A stretch of DNA of 11,591 bases from an uncultured Pedobacter sp. GTDB taxonomy: Bacteria > Bacteroidota > Bacteroidia > Sphingobacteriales > Sphingobacteriaceae. This document shows positions 1-6,652 of this stretch, piece after piece; positions within the stretch are counted from its first letter, which is position 1; each line of letters opens with the position of its first letter. The notes below the pieces were generated by a model. It ran no database searches, was not told the DNA's origin, and saw only the letters and a program-made list of their open reading frames with translations. The stretch is from contig NZ_CAMLHF010000180.1 of assembly GCF_946479715.1 (NCBI RefSeq), positions 1-11,591 of the forward strand, given 5' to 3'. Both the position numbers and the translations under genes were made by a program.

Positions 1-22
1 TTTCATTTACAAAATAGTTCAT
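1..22 (-). CDS. trpB: probable tryptophan synthase beta subunit, first 7 codons only (partial)
   Basis: An ATG on the minus strand at 22-20 opens a frame reading MNYFVNE before the window ends. That beginning resembles Bacteroidota TrpB proteins, which as I recall them start with a similar M-x-Y-F-V-N/D-E stretch. It lies 32 bases downstream of the trpF stop on the same strand, where trpB is expected in trp operons (trpF then trpB then trpA). Seven codons cannot prove identity, so the call rests on position plus a short match. If right, the protein would make tryptophan from indole and serine and share the attenuated transcript that begins upstream of trpD. Confidence 0.55.
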
Positions 23-54
23 AGTCTTGTTCTTAAATCCTTGATTGAGTAAAC

Positions 55-684
55 TCAATAGGACAACATATTTTTAAAGTCAATCAATTTATCTATATCC
101 TTTAGCCCAGGCTCCAATTCAAACTTGCTATTAATATCAATAGCATAAAAACGCGCATCTTTTATTCTATTTATTTCATCAATACTTTCCAAATCAATTC
201 CGCCACTTAAAAAGTATGGCTTCTCTAACACATATTTTTTAAGCAATTCCCAGTTAAAAGTTCTTCCGGAACCTCCATGATCAGGAGTTTGGGTATCAAA
301 CAAAAAGTAATCAACTGAGTCAACATATGCTTCCAACTGTTCAAAATCAAATTGTTCATCAATTCCAAACGCCTTTATTACTTCTATATCCAAAAATGCT
401 TTTAGCTGGCTGCAATAATCAGCAGATTCGCTTCCGTGTAATTGAACCGCATGAAGTCCATATTCCAGAACCCGCTCAACTACTATTCTAAGTTCTTCAT
501 TTACAAAAACGCCTGTTCTTTTGATATTAGATGGCAGATCCTTAACAAACTGAGCTGAAAGATCTGCAATAAATCTTTTTGAGCCATTATAGAAAATAAA
601 TCCCATATAATCAGGCTGCAAGTCTGCCACCATTTCAATGTTTGATGGCACCTTCATTCCACATACTTTCAGTCTCTTATCCAT
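55..684 (-). CDS. trpF: phosphoribosylanthranilate isomerase
   Basis: Catalyses the Amadori rearrangement of phosphoribosylanthranilate to CdRP, the third dedicated step of tryptophan synthesis, in the cytoplasm. The 209-residue length is normal for a single-domain TIM-barrel TrpF. Visible landmarks are KVCGMK with the catalytic Cys8, QLHG at 81-84, FLFDT with the catalytic Asp130, GGSGRTF at 137-143 and SGGI at 160-163 for phosphate binding, and the closing DINS...EPGLKD block at 183-196. Its ATG shares one base with the trpD stop codon (TAATG), so translation of the two is probably coupled. No trpC lies between trpD and trpF, although it does in many trp operons. A probable trpB follows after 32 bases. 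Confidence 0.97.
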   Translation of the reverse strand: MDKRLKVCGMKVPSNIEMVADLQPDYMGFIFYNGSKRFIADLSAQFVKDLPSNIKRTGVFVNEELRIVVERVLEYGLHAVQLHGSESADYCSQLKAFLDIEVIKAFGIDEQFDFEQLEAYVDSVDYFLFDTQTPDHGGSGRTFNWELLKKYVLEKPYFLSGGIDLESIDEINRIKDARFYAIDINSKFELEPGLKDIDKLIDFKNMLSY

Positions 685-1673
685 TACCTTGATATTAAGT
701 TTTTAAAACTATTCAAAGCATTCTTACTCATTAAAGAAGCTTCTGCTTCATAAAAACAATCAGCAAAAGATTTAGTGTTATCTATTGTCTGAATAGCAAG
801 CGCAGCATTGCAAAGCACAACATTTCGTTGAGCATCGGTACATTCATCGTTAAGCACACTCATAAAAATCTTTGCAGATGATTCAACCGTATCTCCCCCT
901 TTTATCTCCTGCTCATCAATCTGTGTAAACCCAAGATCAGCAACGGTTACCAACGATTCTCCATTTTTACTAAAAGTTTTAAAATCGCAAGTCAGTGATA
1001 CTTCATCAAAACCGTCTACCGCATGCAGGATCGTATAGTTTTTATCAGTATCCTGATATAAATAAGCATATAACCTGGCTAGCTCCAGACTAAACACACC
1101 TACGATTTGATTTTTTGGTTGTGCCGGATTAACCATTGGCCCAAGCATATTAAAAAAGGTTTTAACTCCTAGTTCTTTACGTATAGGCGCAACAATCTTC
1201 ATCGCTGGATTAAATAACGGAGCATGAATAAAGCATATTCCTGCTGTATCCAAACTTCGCTTTAAAATATCCTGTTCGTTAGTAAATGTATAACCCAGGT
1301 ACTCCATAACATTTGAAGAACCACAGCCGGATGATACACCATAGTTACCATGCTTGGCTACTTTGTGACCTGTTCCAGCCACAATAAACGAAGCAAGTGT
1401 AGATATGTTGAAGGTATCTTTACCATCGCCTCCTGTTCCACAAAGATCTACAAGCTCATAATCTGAAAAATTCAGTTTCACACAAAGATCAAGCATGGCA
1501 TCGCGAAAGCCCTGAAGCTCAGCAACAGTAATGTTCCGCATCCCATAAGCCGTAATAAAAGCTGCAATCTGCGAAGTATTAAATTCGCCTAAGGCAATAG
1601 AAGTAAGTATCTTTTGTGCCTCTGCTCTGCTAAAGGTTTTGTTTTCGAATAGGTGGTTAAGTATTTTCTTCAT
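684..1673 (-). CDS. trpD: anthranilate phosphoribosyltransferase
   Basis: Transfers phosphoribose from PRPP to anthranilate, the second step of the tryptophan pathway. At 329 residues it is a normal monofunctional TrpD without a fused TrpG domain. The PRPP/Mg-binding signature GTGGDGKDTFNIST is at residues 79-92, and the glycine-rich KHGNYGVSSGCGS segment is at 107-119. Many relatives have Arg after KHGN; Tyr here appears to be a group variant, not damage. It is the first full-length gene after the Trp leader peptide and attenuator, 111 bases downstream of the leader's stop codon. An AAGGAA stretch at 1679-1684 lies about 5 bases from the ATG and could act as a weak ribosome-binding site. The 13-base palindrome CTTCTTTAAGAAG just upstream overlaps it. 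Confidence 0.97.
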   Translation of the reverse strand: MKKILNHLFENKTFSRAEAQKILTSIALGEFNTSQIAAFITAYGMRNITVAELQGFRDAMLDLCVKLNFSDYELVDLCGTGGDGKDTFNISTLASFIVAGTGHKVAKHGNYGVSSGCGSSNVMEYLGYTFTNEQDILKRSLDTAGICFIHAPLFNPAMKIVAPIRKELGVKTFFNMLGPMVNPAQPKNQIVGVFSLELARLYAYLYQDTDKNYTILHAVDGFDEVSLTCDFKTFSKNGESLVTVADLGFTQIDEQEIKGGDTVESSAKIFMSVLNDECTDAQRNVVLCNAALAIQTIDNTKSFADCFYEAEASLMSKNALNSFKNLISR

Positions 1674-1710
1674 GTTATTTCCTTCTTAAAGAAGTTTTTC
1701 AAAATGTCGT

Positions 1711-1741
1711 AAAACAAAAAAGGTTGCCTTAAGCAACCCTC
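1711..1741 (-). terminator. intrinsic terminator of the trp attenuator
   Basis: Read on the minus strand, GGTTGC (1738-1733) pairs with GCAACC (1727-1722) around the loop TTAAG. G-U and A-U pairs can extend the stem outward. Six T, a G and four more T follow directly. The hairpin lies between the Trp leader peptide and trpD, so it would stop transcription before trpD when tryptophan is plentiful. Its 5' arm GGGTTGC (1739-1733) is also the target of the antiterminator segment at 1777-1783. No other terminator is visible after the SDR gene, so it probably also ends the recR-SDR transcript. Confidence 0.85.
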
Positions 1742-1784
1742 AAAATATTTTTATATAAAATAAAACGTTCAAAACGGGGTTACA

Positions 1785-1838
1785 CTACGCTATTGCGTTG
1801 TGCCACCACCAGTTGTTAAGTCCGTTTGTAAGTATCAT
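1785..1838 (-). CDS. trpL: Trp leader peptide MILTNGLNNWWWHNAIA (17 aa)
   Basis: A 17-codon ORF from ATG at 1838 to TAG at 1785, in the 248-base gap between the SDR gene and trpD and in the same direction. Residues 10-12 are three consecutive tryptophans. Trp is the rarest codon type, so a WWW run in a tiny ORF directly upstream of a trp gene is unlikely to be chance. The peptide itself is probably inert; its job is to stall the ribosome when charged tRNA-Trp runs low, which switches the downstream RNA fold. No Shine-Dalgarno sequence precedes the ATG. A promoter-like -7 box ends 5 bases upstream, so the leader may be translated from a leaderless or nearly leaderless mRNA. Confidence 0.88.
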   Translation of the reverse strand: MILTNGLNNWWWHNAIA

Positions 1839-1843
1839 TAAAG

Positions 1844-1875
1844 CAAATATGGAATTGTTTTTGCAAAGCAGCAAA
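1844..1875 (-). promoter_or_regulatory. candidate trp promoter (-33 TTTG, -7 CATATTTG)
   Basis: On the minus strand TTTG (1875-1872) is followed after 20 bases by CATATTTG (1851-1844), one mismatch from the Bacteroidota -7 consensus TAnnTTTG. The spacing fits this promoter class. Transcription would start at or just before the leader ATG at 1838. The region is very AT-rich, so chance matches are easy. Confidence 0.4.
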
Positions 1876-1921
1876 TCTTTTATCAAAAAAAATAAAATTA
1901 TTATTTCTTTGGACGAGGGCT

Positions 1922-2737
1922 TTACTTAATCAGGGCGTTCTTTTCCTTGGTAAAATGATTAAAAACCAGTTTATCTGCCAACGCAGGCAATAACTTATTA
2001 ATCCACACGGTGAGTTTGCCCTGCCCTGTCATAACCAAAGTGCGCCTTCTGGCTGCAATGCCATCAACTATACGAGTCGCCACTTCTTCAGCAGTCATCA
2101 TTTTACCTTCTTCCATACTTGTTTCGCCATGAGCAGCACCATCTTTAGCTAATGCTGTAATCCGAATATTAGAAGCCGTAAAACCAGGGCAAGCTACCAT
2201 CACATGAACACCGGTTTTAAGTAATTCGGTCCGCAGTGATTCCATAAAACCATTCATGGCAAACTTGGAAGCGGAATAACCTGTACGACCAGGCAAACCA
2301 CGATACCCCGCGATTGATGATATCCCTATTACACTGCCTTGTGTTTTTAAAATCTCGGGCAGCGCATATTTAGTGCAATAAACCGTACCCCAGAAATTCA
2401 CGTCCATCAAGTTTTTTAATACAGATAAGTCCAGATCATTGAACAATGCACGCATAGATAAGCCTGCATTATTAACTAATATATCTATCTTGCTGAAAGT
2501 AACTAAGGCTTGTTTAACAAGCACTTCACATTCTTCTTCTTTACTCACATCTACCTGAACTGCAATAGCTCTTATGCCATACCTTGCTTCCAGATCAGCG
2601 GTAATTTCACAAAGCGTAACATATTGCCGGGCACCAAGAACCAGGTTAGCACCACGTTTAGCAAACTCCTCGGCACATGCTTTTCCAATACCAGATGATG
2701 CACCAGTAATTATGACTACTTTATTCTTAAAATCCAT
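1922..2737 (-). CDS. short-chain dehydrogenase/reductase (SDR), substrate unknown
   Basis: A 271-residue classical SDR oxidoreductase with a Rossmann fold. The cofactor motif TGASSGIG is at 11-18, NNAG at 89-92, the catalytic Ser lies in ISSIAG around 140-141, and the YSASK dyad gives Tyr154 and Lys158, so it should be active. The lack of an acidic residue at the end of strand 2 (GAR at 35-37) would suit NADP(H), but this is an inference. The C-terminus from about 245 contains a hydrophobic, weakly amphipathic stretch. Substrate cannot be deduced. The gene starts 5 bases after the recR stop and so probably shares its transcript. No terminator is seen before the trp leader 83 bases downstream. 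Confidence 0.9.
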   Translation of the reverse strand: MDFKNKVVIITGASSGIGKACAEEFAKRGANLVLGARQYVTLCEITADLEARYGIRAIAVQVDVSKEEECEVLVKQALVTFSKIDILVNNAGLSMRALFNDLDLSVLKNLMDVNFWGTVYCTKYALPEILKTQGSVIGISSIAGYRGLPGRTGYSASKFAMNGFMESLRTELLKTGVHVMVACPGFTASNIRITALAKDGAAHGETSMEEGKMMTAEEVATRIVDGIAARRRTLVMTGQGKLTVWINKLLPALADKLVFNHFTKEKNALIK

Positions 2738-2742
2738 TCTAA

Positions 2743-3360
2743 TTATTTAATTAATGAGTTTTCATAAGGTACCCTGGTAATAATAGACCTTCCCAGTGTA
2801 ATCTCATCAGCATACTCCAGCTCACCACCAAAGGCAATCCCCCTGGCAATTGTAGTAATTGGTATTTGAAAATCTTTAAGTCGTTTATACAAATAGAAGA
2901 GTGTAGTATCACCTTCCATTGTAGCACTAAGTGCCAGTATTATCTCCTTTACCGGAGTTGTAGCTACGCGTTGCACCAATGAATCAATAAACAGATCGGA
3001 TGGCCCAACCCCGTCCATTGGAGATATTAGTCCGCCGAGCACGTGATAAACGCCAAAATATTGCGAAGTATTTTCCACAGCCATTACATCTCTGGTATCT
3101 TCTACTACGCAGATCACTTCCTTTTCGCGCTTAGGTGCCGAACATATTTCGCAAATATGGTTATCAGAAATATTATGACAAATGCCACAGTGCTTAATTT
3201 CTTTTCTAAGCCTTACAATTGCATTTCCAAAATGCTCCACTTCCTCCTGCTCTTTATTTAATAAATGCAGAACCAACCTTAAAGCTGTCTTTTGTCCAAC
3301 GCCAGGTAACTTCGAAAATTCGTTAACAGCGTCCTCAAGCAATTTAGAAGAAAAGTTCAT
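2743..3360 (-). CDS. recR: recombination mediator protein RecR
   Basis: DNA-binding partner of RecF/RecO in loading RecA at single-strand gaps. At 205 residues it has the standard RecR length and layout: helix-hairpin-helix [12 protein letters not shown] at 18-29, a C4 zinc finger with Cys58, Cys61, Cys70 and Cys73, the Toprim domain from about 81 (VVEDTRDV at 85-92, [19 protein letters not shown] at 105-123), and the Walker-like C-terminal segment [20 protein letters not shown] at 173-192. The ATG at 3360 is preceded by no Shine-Dalgarno but by an exact TAAGTTTG box 4 bases upstream. The SDR gene follows at a 5-base distance. Confidence 0.98.
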   Translation of the reverse strand: MNFSSKLLEDAVNEFSKLPGVGQKTALRLVLHLLNKEQEEVEHFGNAIVRLRKEIKHCGICHNISDNHICEICSAPKREKEVICVVEDTRDVMAVENTSQYFGVYHVLGGLISPMDGVGPSDLFIDSLVQRVATTPVKEIILALSATMEGDTTLFYLYKRLKDFQIPITTIARGIAFGGELEYADEITLGRSIITRVPYENSLIK

Positions 3361-3364
3361 CTTA

Positions 3365-3372
3365 CAAACTTA
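3365..3372 (-). promoter_or_regulatory. putative -7 promoter box TAAGTTTG before recR
   Basis: Exact match to TAnnTTTG on the minus strand, ending 4 bases before the recR ATG. It is part of a 14-base stretch (TTTATCTAAGTTTG) that recurs exactly in front of the DUF502 gene. No convincing -33 TTTG is seen at the expected distance. If used, the recR mRNA would begin at or next to its start codon. Confidence 0.5.
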
Positions 3373-3477
3373 GATAAATTGTGAATGTAAATTTATATTT
3401 ATCTCCTGATATTTAATTTTTATAAGTAGAAACTCATGAGGGTTTCTTACATTTAGAATCTTAACTAATCATAAAAA

Positions 3478-4956
3478 ATGAGTCCAATTATACTTTTGTC
3501 TTTTCTGCTCGGTTACTTTGCCCTATTAATAGGAGTATCTTATTTTACTTCCAGAAACAACTCCGATAATGCTTCATTTTTTATAGCAAACAGAAATTCA
3601 AAGTGGTACCTGGTGGCATTTGGAATGATCGGAACGGCCCTTTCCGGCGTTACTTTCATTTCGGTTCCCGGAGCGGTAGGTAAAAGCGAATTTGGATATT
3701 TCCAGTTTATACTGGGTAATGCTGTCGGTTTTGTCATTATCGCCACTGTACTATTGCCTTTGTACTACAGGTTAAATATCATTTCTATATACACCTATCT
3801 GGAAAGACGTTTGGGCTTTTGGAGTTACAAAAGTGGTGCTGTTATCTTTTTAGTTTCGCGTACTATTGGCTCATCTTTCAGACTCTACCTTGTTGCTATC
3901 GTATTGCAAAAATTCATATTTGATGCCTGGAATGTCCCTTTTTGGCTTACCATTGTTATCTGCCTGGTACTTATCTGGCTTTATACCCATAAAGGAGGAT
4001 TAAAAACCATTATCATTACCGATACATTACAGACTGTGTTCTTACTCCTATCTGTAGTACTATCCATCATTTTTATTGCCAGATCCTTAAACCTGGATAT
4101 TGCCGGAACTTTCGAAGCGGTAAAAAACAGCAGCTATTCAAAAATATTCTTTTGGGAAGATTTTATGGGCAGTAAAACACATTTCATTAAACAATTTCTT
4201 GGGGGTATTTTTGTAACCATTGCCATGACAGGACTTGATCAGGACCTGATGCAAAAGAACCTGAGCATGAAAACAATAGGTGAAGCTCAAAAAAACATGT
4301 TCACCTTTACTGCGGTTTTTGTTGTAATGAACATCTTCTTTTTAAGTGTAGGCGCTTTATTGTACCTGTTTGCAGCAAAAAATGGAATTGATGTGGCAGC
4401 ATTAAAAACGCCAGATCACCTTTACCCTGAAATTGCTTTAAATTACCTGAATGTTATTCCCGGCATTATTTTCATGCTCGGATTAACCGCGGCAACATTT
4501 GCAACAACAGATTCAGCATTGACTGCTTTAACCACATCGTTTTGCGTCGACTTCTTACACTTCGATAAAAAAGCCGATCAAAACGACCCAAAACTAGTAA
4601 GCAAAAGGCATTACGTACATGTTGGCTTTTCGATATTAATGGTTCTTGTAATCATGGTTTTTAAGCTCATTAATGATGATTCCGTTGTGAATGCCATATT
4701 CAAAGCAGCCGGATATACTTACGGGCCATTGGTAGGATTATTCGGTTTTGGTATGCTAACTAAAAAAGCTGTAACAGATAAGCTTGTACCTTATATTTGT
4801 ATCGTCTCGCCAATACTATGCTATATAATAGATATAAATTCATTAAACTGGTTTAATTACGCCCTGGGTTTTGAGCTTATCATATTAAATGGCCTGATTA
4901 CGTTTATACTTCTTTGGATAACTGGGAAACAAACTACAACCCAGACCAAATTTTAA
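3478..4956 (+). CDS. sodium:solute symporter (SSS family), substrate unknown
   Basis: A 492-residue inner-membrane protein with about 13 hydrophobic segments (first at 3-22; others near 44-65, 75-95, 119-142, 155-170, 178-200, 236-258, 275-298, 325-347, 380-397, 405-427, 436-452 and 461-481), as in the LeuT-fold SSS family that couples Na+ influx to solute uptake. Family landmarks are TYLERRLG at 106-113, GGLKTIIITDTLQ at 173-185, GLDQDLMQKNLSMK at 252-265 and the Ser/Thr-rich TTDSALTALTT at 343-353 in the region that forms the Na2 site. The solute cannot be inferred from the residues or from its neighbours. It runs divergently from recR and is followed by the LOG gene after 20 bases, which suggests one transcript. 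Confidence 0.93.
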   Translation: MSPIILLSFLLGYFALLIGVSYFTSRNNSDNASFFIANRNSKWYLVAFGMIGTALSGVTFISVPGAVGKSEFGYFQFILGNAVGFVIIATVLLPLYYRLNIISIYTYLERRLGFWSYKSGAVIFLVSRTIGSSFRLYLVAIVLQKFIFDAWNVPFWLTIVICLVLIWLYTHKGGLKTIIITDTLQTVFLLLSVVLSIIFIARSLNLDIAGTFEAVKNSSYSKIFFWEDFMGSKTHFIKQFLGGIFVTIAMTGLDQDLMQKNLSMKTIGEAQKNMFTFTAVFVVMNIFFLSVGALLYLFAAKNGIDVAALKTPDHLYPEIALNYLNVIPGIIFMLGLTAATFATTDSALTALTTSFCVDFLHFDKKADQNDPKLVSKRHYVHVGFSILMVLVIMVFKLINDDSVVNAIFKAAGYTYGPLVGLFGFGMLTKKAVTDKLVPYICIVSPILCYIIDINSLNWFNYALGFELIILNGLITFILLWITGKQTTTQTKF

Positions 4957-4976
4957 ATATTATAATACCTATTAGA

Positions 4977-5684
4977 ATGACAAGTGAAGAGAAAATAAGA
5001 AGCGCATTTGAGAACAAGAACTGGCAGGAAATAAAAGTTACCGACTCCTGGCAGATTTTTAAAATAATGGCCGAATTTGTTGACGGCTTTGAAAAATTGG
5101 CTAAAATAGGCCCATGCGTAACCATTTTTGGATCGGCTAGAACTGCTGAAACAAATAAGTATTACCAAATAGCCGTTGAATGTGGTAAACTGTTAACAGA
5201 CCGTGGTTATGGTGTTGTTACTGGCGGCGGACCCGGCATTATGGAAGCCGGAAATAAAGGTGCACATACCAATGGCGGTAAGTCGGTTGGTTTAAACATC
5301 GAATTACCTTTTGAGCAATTCCATAATAAGTACATTGACCATAACAAACTCTTAGAATTTGACTACTTCTTTGTAAGAAAGGTAATGTTCATGAAATACT
5401 CACAGGGCTTTATTGTATTACCTGGAGGAATGGGCACAATGGATGAGCTCTTTGAAGCCATCACCCTTATACAAACAGGTAAAATAGCAAGATTCCCTAT
5501 CGTGCTTGTTGGTAAAGATTACTGGAGTGGGTTAGTTGATTGGATAACCAGCACCATGCTAAACAAGGAGCATAACATCCATGCAGAGGATTTAAACCTA
5601 TTCAGGCTAGTTGATACTGCGGAAGAGGCTACCGAACATATTTTCAGATTCTATGAGAAGTATGTTCTAAAACCGAACTTCTAG
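4977..5684 (+). CDS. LOG-family protein (TIGR00730 / lysine-decarboxylase-like fold)
   Basis: Members of this Rossmann-like family release free cytokinin bases or other nucleobases from nucleoside 5'-monophosphates as phosphoribohydrolases; some were long misnamed lysine decarboxylases. With the start at 4977 the protein is 235 residues. It shows FGSAR at 51-55, the nucleotide-binding GGGPGIMEA at 83-91, Arg134-Lys135 and the signature PGGMGTMDE at 149-157, with the catalytic-region Arg and Glu present. A longer frame from 4914 would overlap the symporter gene and add 21 residues that look unlike the family, whereas MTSEEKIRSAF at 4977 is a natural N-terminus. The gene converges with arsC across 8 bases with no terminator visible. 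Physiological substrate unknown. Confidence 0.92.
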   Translation: MTSEEKIRSAFENKNWQEIKVTDSWQIFKIMAEFVDGFEKLAKIGPCVTIFGSARTAETNKYYQIAVECGKLLTDRGYGVVTGGGPGIMEAGNKGAHTNGGKSVGLNIELPFEQFHNKYIDHNKLLEFDYFFVRKVMFMKYSQGFIVLPGGMGTMDELFEAITLIQTGKIARFPIVLVGKDYWSGLVDWITSTMLNKEHNIHAEDLNLFRLVDTAEEATEHIFRFYEKYVLKPNF

Positions 5685-5692
5685 ACAACCTT

Positions 5693-6034
5693 TTAAAGAA
5701 GATCATAAATTTTTTCTGTTGGTCTTGCTATAACGGCAAGATCATCAGAAACTAATATCGGACGTTCAATCAATATTGGGTTTTCAACCATTGCCAAAAT
5801 CCATTCCTCATCCGAAAGATCCTTCCCCTTATACTTCTCTTTATAAAGAGTTTCAGCTTTACGAACGAGCTCGTGAGAACTGATTCCTAATTTAGCAACA
5901 ATAGAACGCAACTCATCCACAGTAGGAACTGTTTCCAGATAATTGATCACTTCAAATTCCTTTCCGCTATCCTCCAAAACAGTCAACGCACACCTACTTT
6001 TGCTGCATCTATTATTATGATATATTTTGATCAT
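5693..6034 (-). CDS. arsC: ArsC-family reductase (glutaredoxin-type arsenate reductase-like)
   Basis: A 113-residue ArsC/Spx/YffB-fold protein. Cys10 sits in HNNRCSKSR, and the three arginines used for oxyanion binding in R773-type ArsC appear to be present: Arg58 (ELVRK), Arg91 (ERPIL) and Arg104 (ARPTE). This favours true arsenate reduction using glutaredoxin over an Spx-like regulator. Spx-like proteins have CxxC, while here the second nearby cysteine is Cys15, five residues on. No arsenite exporter or ArsR regulator is nearby. It starts 8 bases after the DUF502 gene, so it is likely cotranscribed with it, and a housekeeping role for an ArsC-like oxidoreductase remains possible. Confidence 0.88.
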   Translation of the reverse strand: MIKIYHNNRCSKSRCALTVLEDSGKEFEVINYLETVPTVDELRSIVAKLGISSHELVRKAETLYKEKYKGKDLSDEEWILAMVENPILIERPILVSDDLAVIARPTEKIYDLL

Positions 6035-6042
6035 ATTTTTTT

Positions 6043-6633
6043 TTAAAAATGGCTGACTCCTCCAGACACCACCAATTTCATAGCGTCTGCCGCACTCATA
6101 TTCAACGACTTAATCTTTTCGTTTTTAACAACGTAAACCTGACCAGCAAAAGAGTAAGAAAATGGAAAATAAACAATTGCCTCTCCAGGAAGTCCTATAG
6201 ATTTAAGATCGGCCTGAGTAAGAAAACCTATCCTCTTTAAATCTCCTTCAACCTCTACAAGCACCGGGTGATTAAACTTCTTCTCATCGCCTACAAATGC
6301 TTCAGTAAGGTCTTTAATAGATGAGTAAATAAATTTTACAACAGGAAGCCTGTCTAAAGCTTTCTGAAACCAATTATACATTGGTTCAGTAACAAAATTA
6401 GTTACAAAAATTCCTGCAACCAGGATAATGGAAATTACCAATGCCAATCCTAGTCCTGGAATATTTCTGCTCGCCCCTGTTCTTGGGTCTACGCCCAGAA
6501 TATTGTTTACATTTAACCAGCTATCTACTGTAGTAACAGCCCAAATCACAATAAAAATACTTAGTGCAATAGGCAGCACAATCAACAACCCCTTAATAAG
6601 GTAATTTAACAACGCCCTACCAATTCTATTCAT
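6043..6633 (-). CDS. DUF502 family inner-membrane protein
   Basis: A 196-residue protein with two strong transmembrane segments (about 11-33 and 60-80), a short periplasmic loop between them, and a soluble C-terminal domain from about 85. DUF502 landmarks include IPGLGL at 58-63, the LPVVKFIYSSIKDLTEAF segment at 96-113, a KRIGFLT stretch at 133-139, a PFSYSFAG segment at 157-164 and the closing VSGG at 189-192. The biochemical function of this family is not established. It lies 19 bases after the murF-alr stop and 8 bases before arsC, all on the minus strand. An exact TAAGTTTG box in the 19-base gap suggests it may have its own promoter. Confidence 0.9.
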   Translation of the reverse strand: MNRIGRALLNYLIKGLLIVLPIALSIFIVIWAVTTVDSWLNVNNILGVDPRTGASRNIPGLGLALVISIILVAGIFVTNFVTEPMYNWFQKALDRLPVVKFIYSSIKDLTEAFVGDEKKFNHPVLVEVEGDLKRIGFLTQADLKSIGLPGEAIVYFPFSYSFAGQVYVVKNEKIKSLNMSAADAMKLVVSGGVSHF

Positions 6634-6637
6634 GATG

Positions 6638-6645
6638 CAAACTTA
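6638..6645 (-). promoter_or_regulatory. putative -7 promoter box TAAGTTTG before the DUF502 gene
   Basis: Exact TAnnTTTG match on the minus strand, 4 bases before the ATG, within the 19-base gap after murF-alr. It shares an identical 14-base context (6638-6651) with the box before recR (3365-3378). If active, DUF502-arsC is transcribed separately as a leaderless message. Confidence 0.45.
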
Positions 6646-6652
6646 GATAAAA

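Larger units (their letters stand above)
1711..1838 (-). promoter_or_regulatory. trp operon attenuator leader (ribosome-stalling type)
   Basis: All parts of a classical amino-acid attenuator are present on the minus strand. (1) A short ORF carries three Trp codons at 1811-1803. (2) A hairpin CACAACGC-AATA-GCGTAGTG at 1802-1783, with one A-A mismatch, spans the leader stop codon. (3) The antiterminator segment GTAACCC at 1783-1777 can pair over all 7 positions (one G-U) with GGGTTGC at 1739-1733. (4) That same GGGTTGC forms the 5' arm of the terminator. A ribosome stalled on the Trp codons leaves 19 nt to the antiterminator segment, so that segment is free. A ribosome at the stop codon is one nt from it and would cover it. 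The geometry therefore predicts readthrough when Trp is scarce and termination when it is abundant. Pairings were found by eye, without energy calculation. Confidence 0.85.

Noticed and set aside
1739..1921. A riboswitch in the gap upstream of trpD
   Set aside because: The alternative pairings and the Trp-codon ORF explain the gap as a ribosome-mediated attenuator. No known aptamer core was recognised.
2510..3373. Plus-strand open frames opposite the SDR and recR genes
   Set aside because: Low-complexity, Cys/Phe/Ser-rich translations antisense to clear genes; shadows of the real coding frames.
3429..3446. Inverted repeat GAAACTCATGAGGGTTTC between recR and the symporter gene as an operator
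   Set aside because: It contains an 8-base palindrome, but the outer arms are offset and no regulator or known operator consensus supports it. A chance repeat is as likely.
3448..3455. TACATTTA as a -7 box for the symporter gene
   Set aside because: One mismatch from TAnnTTTG and no -33 element at a suitable distance in an AT-rich gap. Too weak to list.
4914..4976. An earlier ATG for the LOG-family gene, overlapping the symporter's 3' end
   Set aside because: The extra 21 residues do not resemble the family's N-terminus and overlap the symporter gene by 43 bases. The ATG at 4977 fits family length and start.
5685..5692. A bidirectional terminator between the convergent LOG and arsC genes
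   Set aside because: Only 8 bases separate the stop codons, and no stable hairpin with a T-run is seen around them.
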